Positions 1-8,124 of a DNA stretch of 43,363 nucleotides are shown here, one piece after another (the stretch's first letter is position 1; every line of letters starts with the position of its first letter). Origin of the DNA: an uncultured Muribaculaceae bacterium (GTDB lineage: Bacteria > Bacteroidota > Bacteroidia > Bacteroidales > Muribaculaceae). Location: contig CANQWS010000025.1 of the NCBI GenBank assembly GCA_947627615.1, positions 1-43,363 of the forward strand, given 5' to 3'. The notes under the pieces are model-generated. The model ran no database searches and had not been told where the DNA came from. It saw only the letters and a list, made by a program, of their open reading frames with translations. The position numbers and the translations under genes are program-made.

Positions 1-24
1 TCAGTGCGGTGCGTCTCATGGAGG

Positions 25-32
25 CAAAGGTA
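25..32 (-). promoter_or_regulatory. possible -7 box of a gene off the left edge
   Basis: Read on the minus strand this is TACCTTTG, a match to the Bacteroidetes -7 consensus TAnnTTTG. No TTTG-like -33 box lies 19-21 bases upstream. A minus-strand ATG lies at 19-17, only five bases beyond the box and probably too close to be the true start. A divergent leftward gene is possible, but too little of it is present to say more. Confidence 0.25.
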
Positions 33-106
33 CAACGGCGGAGGCGGGGTCTGAGTGCGAAAAACTAAAAATGGGAAATAGAATACGGGGATTTTCCTGT
101 AATTAT

Positions 107-138
107 TTTGCGTCGGAGCATAAAAATATCTACCTTTG
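107..138 (+). promoter_or_regulatory. promoter of the GH89 gene
   Basis: TTTG at 107-110 and TACCTTTG at 131-138 are separated by 20 bases, a full match to the Bacteroidetes housekeeping sigma pattern (TTTG, 19-21 bases, TAnnTTTG). Transcription would start near 143-146, leaving a leader of about 70 bases before the ATG at 213. This excludes the upstream in-frame TTG at 108 as the start. Confidence 0.75.
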
Positions 139-212
139 TCAGGTTAACCAATCATAACGGAATGGAACCGCAAAAACCGAATATAATAAACCAATTCATA
201 AAACAACAAATC

Positions 213-2417
213 ATGCGACAGTTATTATTAGTCCTCGTTCTGGCTTTCAGCCTTTCGGCAAGTGCGACAAAAAGCCAGACAGAAATTGCAGAAGCTCTTG
301 CACGGCGTATCCTCGGCGATAAAGCCAGTGAGTTTGTTTTCAAACAGATTCCGGATGTGAAAAAAGGAAAATCCAAAGACATTTTCTCGATAGACAACAA
401 TGGCGACGGAAAGATAATCATCGGCGGCAACAATGCCAATTCGATGGCCGTGGGGCTGAACTATTACCTCAAAAACATTGCGGGGACAACTGTTTCATGG
501 TACAAGGACGATGCCGTCTATATCCCCGAGAATTTTCCGCCAGTAACTGAAAAGATTGAGGTCAAGGCAATAGTTCCGGACAGGTTTTTCCTCAATTACT
601 GTACGTTCGGCTATACAATGCCGTGGTGGAAATGGGCTGACTGGGAACGGTTCATTGACTGGATGGCCCTGAACGGCGTCAACATGCCGCTGGCAATCAC
701 GGGCCAGGAAGCAGTGTGGTACAATGTATGGAAATCCATGGGCATGAATGATTCCGAAATCAGGTCGTATTTCACCGGACCGGCACACCTGCCATGGCAC
801 CGCATGTGCAACATAGACGGCTGGCAAGGCCCGCTCCCGATGGAATGGATAGAGAAACAGGCCGAACTGCAGTCGAAAATAGTGGACCGTGAGCGGGAAT
901 TAGGCATGAAACCGGTGCTTCCTGCATTTTCAGGACATGTGCCCGCTTTGTTAAAAAAATATCATCCGGAAGCGAACACCCATGACGTGGGTGACTGGAA
1001 CGAGTTCGAGCCACAGTATCAGTGCACGTTCCTCTACGCCACAGACCCGCTTTTCAAGAAAATACAGCGCCAGTTCCTGGAGGAACAGACCAGACTCTAC
1101 GGTACGGACCATATATACGGAATTGACTGTTTCAACGAGGTGGCTCCGCCCTCGTGGGACAACAAGGCCCTCAAAGAAGTGGGACAGACTGTCATGGAGT
1201 CGCTCACCGACGTTGATCCACAAGCCAAATGGCTGCAGATGACATGGCTGTTCTACTATGACAAAAACTGGACACCCGAGCGAGTAAAGGCATATCTTTC
1301 AGGCGTTCCTAAAGGGAAAATGATTCTGCTGGATTATTTCTGCGACAACACTCCCCTATGGGAAAAGACCGACAACTTCCACGGACATGATTATATATGG
1401 TGTTTCTTAGGCAACTTCGGCGGCACGACCTTCATGATAGGCAACCCCAAAGAGTCAAGCCGCAAAATTGACAAATGCGTTGCCGAGGGAGGTAAGAACA
1501 TGGCGGGCATAGGCTCCACGCTCGAAGGTTTCGACGTAAACCCATATCTTTACGAATTCGTGTTTGACAAGGCATGGGACAGACCTCTGACAGACGACAT
1601 GACATTCGCCGCTCTGGCCCGAAACCGCAGCGGGAACTCGGAATCGGCCGCCAAGGCATGGGAGATACTCATTGACAGCGTATATACCCAGCGTTCAGGC
1701 GTAGGCCATGCCACGCTCAACAATTCCCGTCCGTGTCTGAAGGGCTTAGGCTGCAATTACGTAAAGAACAAGATAACCTACTCCAACTCCACACTTGTCG
1801 ATGCCTGGGGGCTTCTTCTCGATGCCGACGGCCAGGGCCGTGACACATACGAGTTCGATGTTGTCAATGTGGGCCGTCAGGCTCTCGGAAATTATTTCCG
1901 GGATCTGCGCGATGATTTCAACAAGGCCTACAAAGAGAAGAACGTGGATTCCATGAAAGCCATAGGGGCGTCGATGCGAGAGCTGCTGAACGACATCACC
2001 TCGCTGCTGGCCTGTCATCCCACATTCTCGCTTCGCCGCTGGCTTGAAGATGCAAGGTCAATGACCGACGATCCTGCGCAGAAAGACTATTATGACCGCA
2101 ACGCGCGCACACTCATCACCTACTGGGGCGGCAACCGCATAAACGATTACGCCAACCGCGCCTACGCCGAGCTCAACGACCAGTTCTACACACCGCGTTG
2201 GAACCGCTTCATAGACCGGGTGATTTCCGATGTGGAGAACGGCAGGGAATTCGACCAGAAGGCCTTCAACAAAGAGATAAGCCTCTTTGAACACAACTGG
2301 ACCGAACCGGAGCAACAGCGGATAAACTATATGGCCGACGGCGACGGAGTGACAACGGCGCGGAAGCTATATGCCAAGTACGCAGACCGCATGAAAGCTT
2401 CGGCCACAACGCACTGA
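213..2417 (+). CDS. alpha-N-acetylglucosaminidase (GH89, NAGLU family)
   Basis: A secreted glycoside hydrolase of family 89, which removes terminal alpha-linked N-acetylglucosamine, as found on some gastric-type mucin glycans and in heparan sulfate. From the ATG at 213 the product is 734 residues and begins with a typical signal peptide (MRQLLLVLVLAFSLSASA). Family landmarks are a small N-terminal domain, then the barrel with WWKWADWERF, LNGVNMPLAITGQEAVWYNV and FSGHVPALL. The acid/base Glu lies in CFNEVAPPSW and the likely nucleophile Glu in GSTLEGFDVNP, followed by an all-alpha C-terminal domain. Length agrees with the human enzyme (743 residues). The frame stays open back to a TTG at 108, but that codon lies inside the promoter. 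It has no SusC/SusD neighbours in view, so it is not visibly part of a polysaccharide utilisation locus. Substrate choice cannot be read from the sequence. Confidence 0.93.
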   Translation: MRQLLLVLVLAFSLSASATKSQTEIAEALARRILGDKASEFVFKQIPDVKKGKSKDIFSIDNNGDGKIIIGGNNANSMAVGLNYYLKNIAGTTVSWYKDDAVYIPENFPPVTEKIEVKAIVPDRFFLNYCTFGYTMPWWKWADWERFIDWMALNGVNMPLAITGQEAVWYNVWKSMGMNDSEIRSYFTGPAHLPWHRMCNIDGWQGPLPMEWIEKQAELQSKIVDRERELGMKPVLPAFSGHVPALLKKYHPEANTHDVGDWNEFEPQYQCTFLYATDPLFKKIQRQFLEEQTRLYGTDHIYGIDCFNEVAPPSWDNKALKEVGQTVMESLTDVDPQAKWLQMTWLFYYDKNWTPERVKAYLSGVPKGKMILLDYFCDNTPLWEKTDNFHGHDYIWCFLGNFGGTTFMIGNPKESSRKIDKCVAEGGKNMAGIGSTLEGFDVNPYLYEFVFDKAWDRPLTDDMTFAALARNRSGNSESAAKAWEILIDSVYTQRSGVGHATLNNSRPCLKGLGCNYVKNKITYSNSTLVDAWGLLLDADGQGRDTYEFDVVNVGRQALGNYFRDLRDDFNKAYKEKNVDSMKAIGASMRELLNDITSLLACHPTFSLRRWLEDARSMTDDPAQKDYYDRNARTLITYWGGNRINDYANRAYAELNDQFYTPRWNRFIDRVISDVENGREFDQKAFNKEISLFEHNWTEPEQQRINYMADGDGVTTARKLYAKYADRMKASATTH

Positions 2418-2459
2418 ACGCCCCGGAAAGGGAGCCGTCCATAGGGCAGCAGACTGTAA

Positions 2460-2478
2460 GGCCGCCGGTCAGCGGGCC
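2460..2478 (+). terminator. possible weak terminator after the GH89 gene
   Basis: GGCCGC (2460-2465) can pair with GCGGGCC (2472-2478) if one base bulges, about 45 bases after the stop codon. It is not followed by a T-run, so it may only be a 3' stabilising hairpin. Confidence 0.3.
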
Positions 2479-2525
2479 ATAATTTCAAAAAAACCTTAAT
2501 TAGGTTTAATATTATCAGATAAATG

Positions 2526-2557
2526 TTTGATAATTTGCCACAAAATTGCTTACTTTG
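2526..2557 (+). promoter_or_regulatory. promoter of acpP
   Basis: TTTG at 2526-2529 and TTACTTTG at 2550-2557 are 20 bases apart, matching the Bacteroidetes -33/-7 layout with one change in the -7 box (T for A at its second position). The predicted start near 2563 gives a short AT-rich leader of about 40 bases with no Shine-Dalgarno sequence. Confidence 0.65.
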
Positions 2558-2600
2558 CACCGCAAAAACTAATTAATATTAATTTTTAAACCTCAACATT

Positions 2601-2837
2601 ATGTCAGAAATTGCATCTCGTGTTAAAGCTATCATCGTTGATAAACTCGGAGTTGACGAAAACGAAGTTACTGAAACTGCATCTTTCACAACCGACCTTG
2701 GCGCTGACAGCCTTGATACCGTAGAGCTCATCATGGAGTTTGAGAAGGAATTCGGCATCACCATTCCCGATGAAAAAGCCGAAACCATCCAGACTGTAGG
2801 CGATGCCATCGCTTTCATCGAAGCTGCTGAAAAATAA
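2601..2837 (+). CDS. acpP: acyl carrier protein
   Basis: This 78-residue acidic protein carries the growing acyl chain on a 4'-phosphopantetheine arm in type II fatty acid synthesis, and supplies the acyl groups used by LpxA and LpxD further along the window. The attachment site is Ser37 in [10 protein letters not shown], the classic DSL motif, followed by the acidic recognition helix that partner enzymes bind. Length and the four-helix pattern are normal for the family. It has its own promoter and precedes fabF, the usual order; a hairpin between the two could make acpP transcripts more abundant than those reaching fabF. Confidence 0.98.
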   Translation: MSEIASRVKAIIVDKLGVDENEVTETASFTTDLGADSLDTVELIMEFEKEFGITIPDEKAETIQTVGDAIAFIEAAEK

Positions 2838-2856
2838 GCCCTATAGGGTTTCAAAC

Positions 2857-2889
2857 GCAGGTCTTCATCTAATGGAGACCTGCTTATTT
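2857..2889 (+). terminator. hairpin between acpP and fabF, partial terminator
   Basis: GCAGGTCT (2857-2864) and AGACCTGC (2876-2883) form a perfect 8-bp stem with an 11-base loop, followed by TTATTT. No promoter was recognised between here and fabF at 2943, so some read-through is expected. A separate 10-base palindrome, CCCTATAGGG, sits at 2839-2848 just after the acpP stop. Confidence 0.6.
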
Positions 2890-2942
2890 ACATTTAATGC
2901 TTATGACTCTCCTTAATTTTCAATACTAATCGAATCTTCTTA

Positions 2943-4211
2943 ATGGAATTAAAAAGAGTAGTAGTTACCGGTCTGGGCGCACTCTCTCCCCTTGGCAACG
3001 ATGTCGAAACGACATGGGAAGCAGCCAAAGCCGGGAAAAGCGGCGCCGGCCCCATCACTCATTTCGACGCATCAAAATTCAAGACACAGTTCGCATGCGA
3101 AGTCAAGAATTTCAACGCATCCGATTATATAACCGACCGCAGAAAACTGCGCCAGCTCGACCTCTATGCCCAGTATGCGCTTGTAGCAGCCCGTCAGGCT
3201 GTTGAAGACAGCGGCCTCGAATCCATGGAAGGCCTTGACCGCAATCGTGTGGGCGTAATCGTGGCCGCCGGTATCGGCGGACTGCACACATTCGAGGAAG
3301 AAGCAGGCTACTATGCCCTGCATGAAGAGAACGGCCCGAAATACAATCCGTTCTTCATTCCGAAAATGATAGCAGACATAGCATCGGGCCACATCTCGAT
3401 GGAATACGGATATCACGGTCCGAACTATGGCGTTGTTTCGGCATGCGCATCATCAAACAATGCAATCATCGACGCATTCAACTATATCCGTCTCGGCAAA
3501 GCCGATGTGTTTGTAACCGGCGGCGCAGAAGCTGCAATCTTCCCCGCAGGTGTGGGCGGATTCAACTCCATGCACGCTCTCTCGACACGCAACGACAGCC
3601 CCGAAACAGCCTCACGTCCGTTCAGCAAGTCACGCGACGGTTTTGTGATGGGCGAAGGATCGGCAGTTCTTATCCTTGAGGAACTCGAACATGCCAAGGC
3701 CCGCGGCGCCAAGATATATGCTGAAGTAGTAGGCGGCGGTATGTCGGCCGACGCTCACCATATCACAGCCACCCATCCCGAAGGTCTCGGAGCCAAGCTC
3801 GCCATGCAGATGGCCCTTGACGACGCAGGCATGACCGTAAATGACATTGACTACATCAATGTTCACGGCACCTCTACTCCGGTGGGCGATGTTTCGGAAA
3901 TCAAAGCTATTGTGGATCTCTTCGGCGACGCTGCATACAAGCTCAACATCAGCTCCACAAAATCAATGACCGGACACCTGCTCGGCGCAACAGGAGCCAT
4001 GGAGGCAATATTCAGCATCCTTGCAGTCAAAGAGGATATCGTTCCCCCCACCATCAACCATGAAGAGGGCGACGATGACGAGAACATTGACTACAACCTG
4101 AACTTCACTTTCAACAAGGCTCAGAAACGCGAGGTACGCGCTGCCCTTTCCAATGCATTCGGATTCGGCGGTCACAATGCCACCGTTATCGTAAAGAAAT
4201 ATCAGGACTGA
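2943..4211 (+). CDS. fabF: 3-oxoacyl-[acyl-carrier-protein] synthase II
   Basis: This is the elongating beta-ketoacyl-ACP synthase (KAS II) of fatty acid synthesis, condensing malonyl-ACP with an acyl chain. The 422-residue protein has the two-part thiolase fold. The catalytic triad is visible as Cys168 in VVSACASSNNA, His308 in INVHGTSTPVGD and His345 in KSMTGHLLGATGA, with the supporting Lys340. The glycine-rich C-terminal motif NAFGFGGHNA is present. These residues are those of FabF/FabB rather than FabH. It follows acpP by 105 bases on the same strand and probably depends largely on read-through from the acpP promoter. The start has an A-rich context and no Shine-Dalgarno, as usual for this order. 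Confidence 0.97.
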   Translation: MELKRVVVTGLGALSPLGNDVETTWEAAKAGKSGAGPITHFDASKFKTQFACEVKNFNASDYITDRRKLRQLDLYAQYALVAARQAVEDSGLESMEGLDRNRVGVIVAAGIGGLHTFEEEAGYYALHEENGPKYNPFFIPKMIADIASGHISMEYGYHGPNYGVVSACASSNNAIIDAFNYIRLGKADVFVTGGAEAAIFPAGVGGFNSMHALSTRNDSPETASRPFSKSRDGFVMGEGSAVLILEELEHAKARGAKIYAEVVGGGMSADAHHITATHPEGLGAKLAMQMALDDAGMTVNDIDYINVHGTSTPVGDVSEIKAIVDLFGDAAYKLNISSTKSMTGHLLGATGAMEAIFSILAVKEDIVPPTINHEEGDDDENIDYNLNFTFNKAQKREVRAALSNAFGFGGHNATVIVKKYQD

Positions 4212-4262
4212 TATTCCCCTGCCGTTTTCCTGAAAGGAATTTCAATAATCGAATAAATAAAA

Positions 4263-4290
4263 GTCGGGGACTCTTCATTGAATCCCCGGC
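4263..4290. terminator. bidirectional terminator between fabF and surE
   Basis: GTCGGGGA (4263-4270) pairs with TCCCCGGC (4283-4290), 8 bp with one G-T pair and a 12-base loop. An A-rich run precedes it (AATAAATAAAA) and a T-rich run follows (TTCTTTATTTT), so it can work in both directions for the converging genes. Confidence 0.8.
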
Positions 4291-4315
4291 TTCTTTATTT
4301 TAATTTCGGCTCCTT

Positions 4316-5083
4316 TCAGGAAAGGAGGTCTCTGACGGTATCGATCATGTCAGACGCAGTGGGGTCAGGACGTACCGGAACAACGGTCACGTATTCCCGG
4401 TCAAGCCAGTAATTGTCAGTGGCACGCGATTCGGGATGCTCGTCGACGAAGCGTCCGGAAAGGAAATAGAAATCGTTTCCCTGAGGATCCTTGTAGTCAA
4501 CATATTCCTCCGTCCAGTATCCCTCGGCCGATTTCACAACCATCAGGCCTTTGGGAATGCATTTGGCCGGAATGTTGACGTTGAGACAGATGCCTTTGGG
4601 AAGGCCTTTCTTAAGCACGGCTTCCGTAATCATGGCAACGTAAGGTCCGCACTGGGTGAAGTCAGCTTTCCATGAGTGATGGAGCAGAGAGAAGCCAATG
4701 GCCGGAATCCCGAGCATGCACGCTTCGAAAGCGGCGCCCATTGTCCCGGAGTAGACCACACAGTTGCCGGCATTGGAACCATGGTTGATTCCGGAAAGCA
4801 TGATATCGATCCGGCGGTCTTTCAGTACGGTGTGCATGGCGAGTTTCACACAATCGACCGGCGTTCCGTTAACGGCATAGACTTCGGCCATTTCGAAATC
4901 GGGCTTGCGCTGAATGCGAAGCGGGGCATTGACACTTATGGCCGAGGACTGGCCGGAGCGTGGTTCGGTGGGAGCGACAGCGATAACGTCGCCAAGGCGC
5001 GAAACCGCTTCAATGAGGAATCTAAGTCCCGGAGCATTCACACCGTCATCGTTGCAGATTAGAATAACTGGTCTTTCTGTCAT
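4316..5083 (-). CDS. surE: 5'/3'-nucleotidase SurE
   Basis: A metal-dependent nucleoside monophosphate phosphatase of the SurE family, associated in other bacteria with stationary-phase survival. The 255-residue protein starts with the signature ILICNDDGVNAPG, in which Asp12 and Asp13 bind the metal. It continues with RSGQSSAISV and LSGINHGSNAG, the remaining metal and phosphate-binding parts. Length is normal. It is encoded against fabF and divergently from the DUF4293 gene. No clear promoter was found in the 107 bases upstream, so its regulation cannot be read here. Confidence 0.95.
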   Translation of the reverse strand: MTERPVILICNDDGVNAPGLRFLIEAVSRLGDVIAVAPTEPRSGQSSAISVNAPLRIQRKPDFEMAEVYAVNGTPVDCVKLAMHTVLKDRRIDIMLSGINHGSNAGNCVVYSGTMGAAFEACMLGIPAIGFSLLHHSWKADFTQCGPYVAMITEAVLKKGLPKGICLNVNIPAKCIPKGLMVVKSAEGYWTEEYVDYKDPQGNDFYFLSGRFVDEHPESRATDNYWLDREYVTVVPVRPDPTASDMIDTVRDLLS

Positions 5084-5190
5084 ATCTTATTTGTTAAGAA
5101 AGTTTAAATTCATAATTTATTATATAGTTCTAAATACAAAACAGCCTGTTGGTTTGTTTATATAGAGAGTATAACCCAAATCATTACATT

Positions 5191-5640
5191 ATGATACAGC
5201 GAATCCAGACATTATTTTTACTGATAGCCATAGGGCTGGCCGTGGCATTTCTTTTTATCCCGTTCGGCTATGCCCCGGTCTGCGATGATGCGACCCACGC
5301 CTACGAACTCATGCCTATGAAAGGCAAGGACTTTATCGGTCTGATAGTTCCGATTGTAACATCCGTAGTGTTCATGATAGCCGCCATATTCACATATAAG
5401 AAATATCCGTTACAGAAACTGATGACAGTTCTTTCGGGAATTTCCATTGTGGCAACGATAGGCGTTGTCATATATGCGGTAGTAAGCCCTTATATGGACT
5501 CCAATCCAAGCGTGACAATAGCTACAGTCTGGGGAGGCGGAGCGCTTTTCCTTGTTGCGGCACTGATAGCGGTTTTTTCCGCATATCACTACATTTCCAA
5601 GGATCAGCGCCTGATCCGCAGCTACGACAGAATACGCTGA
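5191..5640 (+). CDS. DUF4293 family membrane protein
   Basis: A 149-residue protein with four predicted membrane helices (roughly residues 5-25, 45-67, 77-97 and 107-130) and a short basic tail ending RLIRSYDRIR. It matches the Bacteroidetes-restricted DUF4293 family in length and pattern (MIQRIQTLFLL start). The family has no established function. The ATG at 5191 was chosen because it gives the family's usual MIQR start; an upstream in-frame GTG at 5149 would add an unlikely charged extension. It lies between surE and the converging murF-alr gene and shares a two-way terminator with the latter. Confidence 0.85.
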   Translation: MIQRIQTLFLLIAIGLAVAFLFIPFGYAPVCDDATHAYELMPMKGKDFIGLIVPIVTSVVFMIAAIFTYKKYPLQKLMTVLSGISIVATIGVVIYAVVSPYMDSNPSVTIATVWGGGALFLVAALIAVFSAYHYISKDQRLIRSYDRIR

Positions 5641-5668
5641 TATTACCGCGAGATCACTCGCGGTAATA
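5641..5668. terminator. bidirectional terminator, overlapping the 3' end of murF-alr
   Basis: TATTACCGCGAG (5641-5652) and CTCGCGGTAATA (5657-5668) form a perfect 12-bp stem with the 4-base loop ATCA. The right arm encodes the last residues (YYRE) of the minus-strand murF-alr gene, whose stop codon is at 5654-5656. On the plus strand the hairpin starts directly after the DUF4293 stop and is followed by CACTCTTTT. Confidence 0.75.
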
Positions 5669-8122
5669 CACTCTTTTAACTCTCGACGATACCGAAGTCA
5701 GTACTTCGTAAGGTATTGTGTCGAGAGTTTCCGCTATTTCAGACACGGGTATATTGTCGCCGAAAATCTCCACTCTGTCACCTACCCTGCAATCGGCATC
5801 GGTGACGTCGATCATGCAAGCGTCCATGCAGATGTTGCCGACAGTGGGACAGCGGTGACCGTTGATGAGCACGCGCATGTTTCCGTTGCCGAGATGACGG
5901 TTCACGCCGTCGGCGTATCCGACAGGAATGGTGGCTATGCGCGATTCTCGGTGCAGGACTCCCCTGCGGCCATATCCTATGGTTGTTCCGGCGGGCCATT
6001 CCTTGATGGAGATGACCGTGGTGGAAAGCGATGAAACCTGACGCAATCCGTCCTGAGAGCCGTCGGTCATGGTCTTGATGCCATAGAGGCATATTCCGAG
6101 ACGCACTAGGTCACACTGGTGTTCGGGGAAACGGGAAATGCCTGTTGAATTCAGAATGTGGCGCATTATGTGATGACGGAATCCGCCCTGAAGGATGTCG
6201 GCGCATCTGTCGAACAGCTCGAACTGGCGGCGGGTGTATTCGTCCTGGCTCGGCTCGTCGGCCACCGCGAGATGGCTGAACACCGAAGCGGGACGGATGA
6301 CTTTCTGCCGACGCAGGATGTCGATGACTTCCGGGAGGTCCTTTTCAAGGAATCCCAGACGATGCATTCCGGTGTCGAGTTTAATGTGTACGGGGTAATC
6401 CGTTATGCCGTATTTCTCTCCCTCGCTGATTATTTCATTCAGGATGTCGAACGAAAAGATTTCAGGCTCAAGATTATAGGCGAAGAGCGTGCGGTAATTC
6501 ACCACCTTAGGATTAAGGACCATAATGGGCATGGTTATACCGGCTCTGCGCAGGTCAACACCCTCATCGAGCACGGCTACGGCGAGATATGCCGCACCCT
6601 GACTCTGCAATGTCTTGGCAAGTTCATAGGAGCCAGCTCCGTAACCTGAAGCCTTGACCATACAGACAATACCTGTGGTTGGGCGGACCATGGCACGGTA
6701 CATGTTGAAATTATGGACAACGGCGTCGAGATTGACCTCAAGCACTGTCTCATGCTGCCGGGCCTCGAGCATATCGGCAATCCGTTCGAAATTAAATGCG
6801 GGCGCACCTTTTATCAGGATAAGCTCATTCTGGAAATCGCCCGGAGAGACGGCGGTCAGGAATGCGGTGGTATCGGGATAGAATGTGGCGTTGTGGTCAA
6901 AATAGCGGGAGTTTCTCATGAATTCCTCGCCAATGCCAATCAGGCGGTCAATCCTGCGCATCTTAACTATCTCGGCAATGGCCTGATAAAGCTTGGCGGG
7001 CGAAAGGGTCTCATGCATCACATCGGAGAGAATCAAAGTGAGACTCCTGTCGGATGTTATTCTCCGGTGCATGAAATCAAGAGCCGGAGTGAGAGAATGG
7101 AGGTCGGAGGTGTAGCTGTCATAAATCAGCATGCAGTCATTGACTCCCTCTATTACATTTATTCTGGTCATGACCGGAGTAAGCCTCATCATTCTGGCTT
7201 TAATTTCCTCGGCCGGACAGTTGAGATAGAGCATCGCCGCAAGCACGTGGATGGAATTATGGATCTGATTGTCGGCCGTGAACGGAATATCCACCTGCCC
7301 GGGAGAATGAAGATAGGAATAGGACAGAGTGGTGTGGTTCTCATGTTTTTCAAGCGAGGTGATGGCAAGCACCGAATCGGGATTCTTCATGGACCAGGCA
7401 ATTTCCACCTCCGCATGACACTCTTTCTCCACGGCTTCGGAAATCATCTCGTCATCCTCACAATAGATGATGCATTTGCTTCCGGAAATCAGGGAAACCT
7501 TCTCTTCACACTTTCTTTTTCTCGAACTGAAGCCATTGTCATGCTCGGAGTCTATGTTGGTGATTATGCCTATATCAGGCTGGACTATGGAACGCAGAGA
7601 GGCCATCTCGCCCTGACGGGAGACTCCTGCCTCTATGATGGCAAGTCCGGTGCGGTCGTTGATTTCCCATATTGACAACGGAACGCCTATCTGGGAGTTA
7701 AAGCTGCGCGGCGAACGCACTATATTATAATCCTCGGAGAGCGCCTGATAGAGCCACTCCTTGACCGTTGTCTTTCCATGAGAACCCGTGATGCCGATTA
7801 CAGGTATTCCGAAACGCATCCTATGGACGCGTGCTATCTCCTGAAGGGCTTTCGTCACGTTGGGCACCACAAGGAAGGTGGCATCGGGCGCCTGTTCCAT
7901 ATCCTCGGGGATATAGTCGACGACAAAACACCTCACGCCCATCTCATAGAGCTGGGCTATGTAACGGTGGCCGTCATTGTTGGATGTTGTTATCGCAAAA
8001 AACAGAGAGTGTTCCGGATCTGTAAGCGAGCGGCTGTCAGTGAGCAGCACTTTGATGCTGCAGTCTGACTCCGGAGCTTGAAGTCCGAGTATCTGACAAA
8101 TGTCGCTGATGGAATAATTCAT
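5654..8122 (-). CDS. bifunctional MurF-type ligase / alanine racemase
   Basis: An 822-residue fusion of two peptidoglycan precursor enzymes. Residues 1 to ~455 are a Mur ligase of MurF type (adds D-Ala-D-Ala to UDP-MurNAc-tripeptide): ATP loop GITGSHGKTT near 110-119, acidic motif IEAGVSRQGEM near 163-173 and a lysine in CEEKVSLI at the position often carbamylated in Mur ligases. Residues ~458-822 are a fold-type III alanine racemase, with the PLP lysine Lys490 in CMVKASGYGAG and the second catalytic Tyr in TTIGYGRRG. The MurF half is divergent: YTSDLHS stands where classical MurF has YNANPxS. Such fusions are known in Bacteroidetes, where a separate MurF often exists too, so full ligase activity here is not certain. 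It is last in an operon, two bases after the GSCFA gene. Confidence 0.93.
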   Translation of the reverse strand: MNYSISDICQILGLQAPESDCSIKVLLTDSRSLTDPEHSLFFAITTSNNDGHRYIAQLYEMGVRCFVVDYIPEDMEQAPDATFLVVPNVTKALQEIARVHRMRFGIPVIGITGSHGKTTVKEWLYQALSEDYNIVRSPRSFNSQIGVPLSIWEINDRTGLAIIEAGVSRQGEMASLRSIVQPDIGIITNIDSEHDNGFSSRKRKCEEKVSLISGSKCIIYCEDDEMISEAVEKECHAEVEIAWSMKNPDSVLAITSLEKHENHTTLSYSYLHSPGQVDIPFTADNQIHNSIHVLAAMLYLNCPAEEIKARMMRLTPVMTRINVIEGVNDCMLIYDSYTSDLHSLTPALDFMHRRITSDRSLTLILSDVMHETLSPAKLYQAIAEIVKMRRIDRLIGIGEEFMRNSRYFDHNATFYPDTTAFLTAVSPGDFQNELILIKGAPAFNFERIADMLEARQHETVLEVNLDAVVHNFNMYRAMVRPTTGIVCMVKASGYGAGSYELAKTLQSQGAAYLAVAVLDEGVDLRRAGITMPIMVLNPKVVNYRTLFAYNLEPEIFSFDILNEIISEGEKYGITDYPVHIKLDTGMHRLGFLEKDLPEVIDILRRQKVIRPASVFSHLAVADEPSQDEYTRRQFELFDRCADILQGGFRHHIMRHILNSTGISRFPEHQCDLVRLGICLYGIKTMTDGSQDGLRQVSSLSTTVISIKEWPAGTTIGYGRRGVLHRESRIATIPVGYADGVNRHLGNGNMRVLINGHRCPTVGNICMDACMIDVTDADCRVGDRVEIFGDNIPVSEIAETLDTIPYEVLTSVSSRVKRVYYRE

Positions 8123-8124
8123 GA

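Noticed and set aside
6713-7675. A 320-codon open frame on the plus strand
   Set aside because: It is antisense to the MurF half of murF-alr, with no promoter and no family resemblance.
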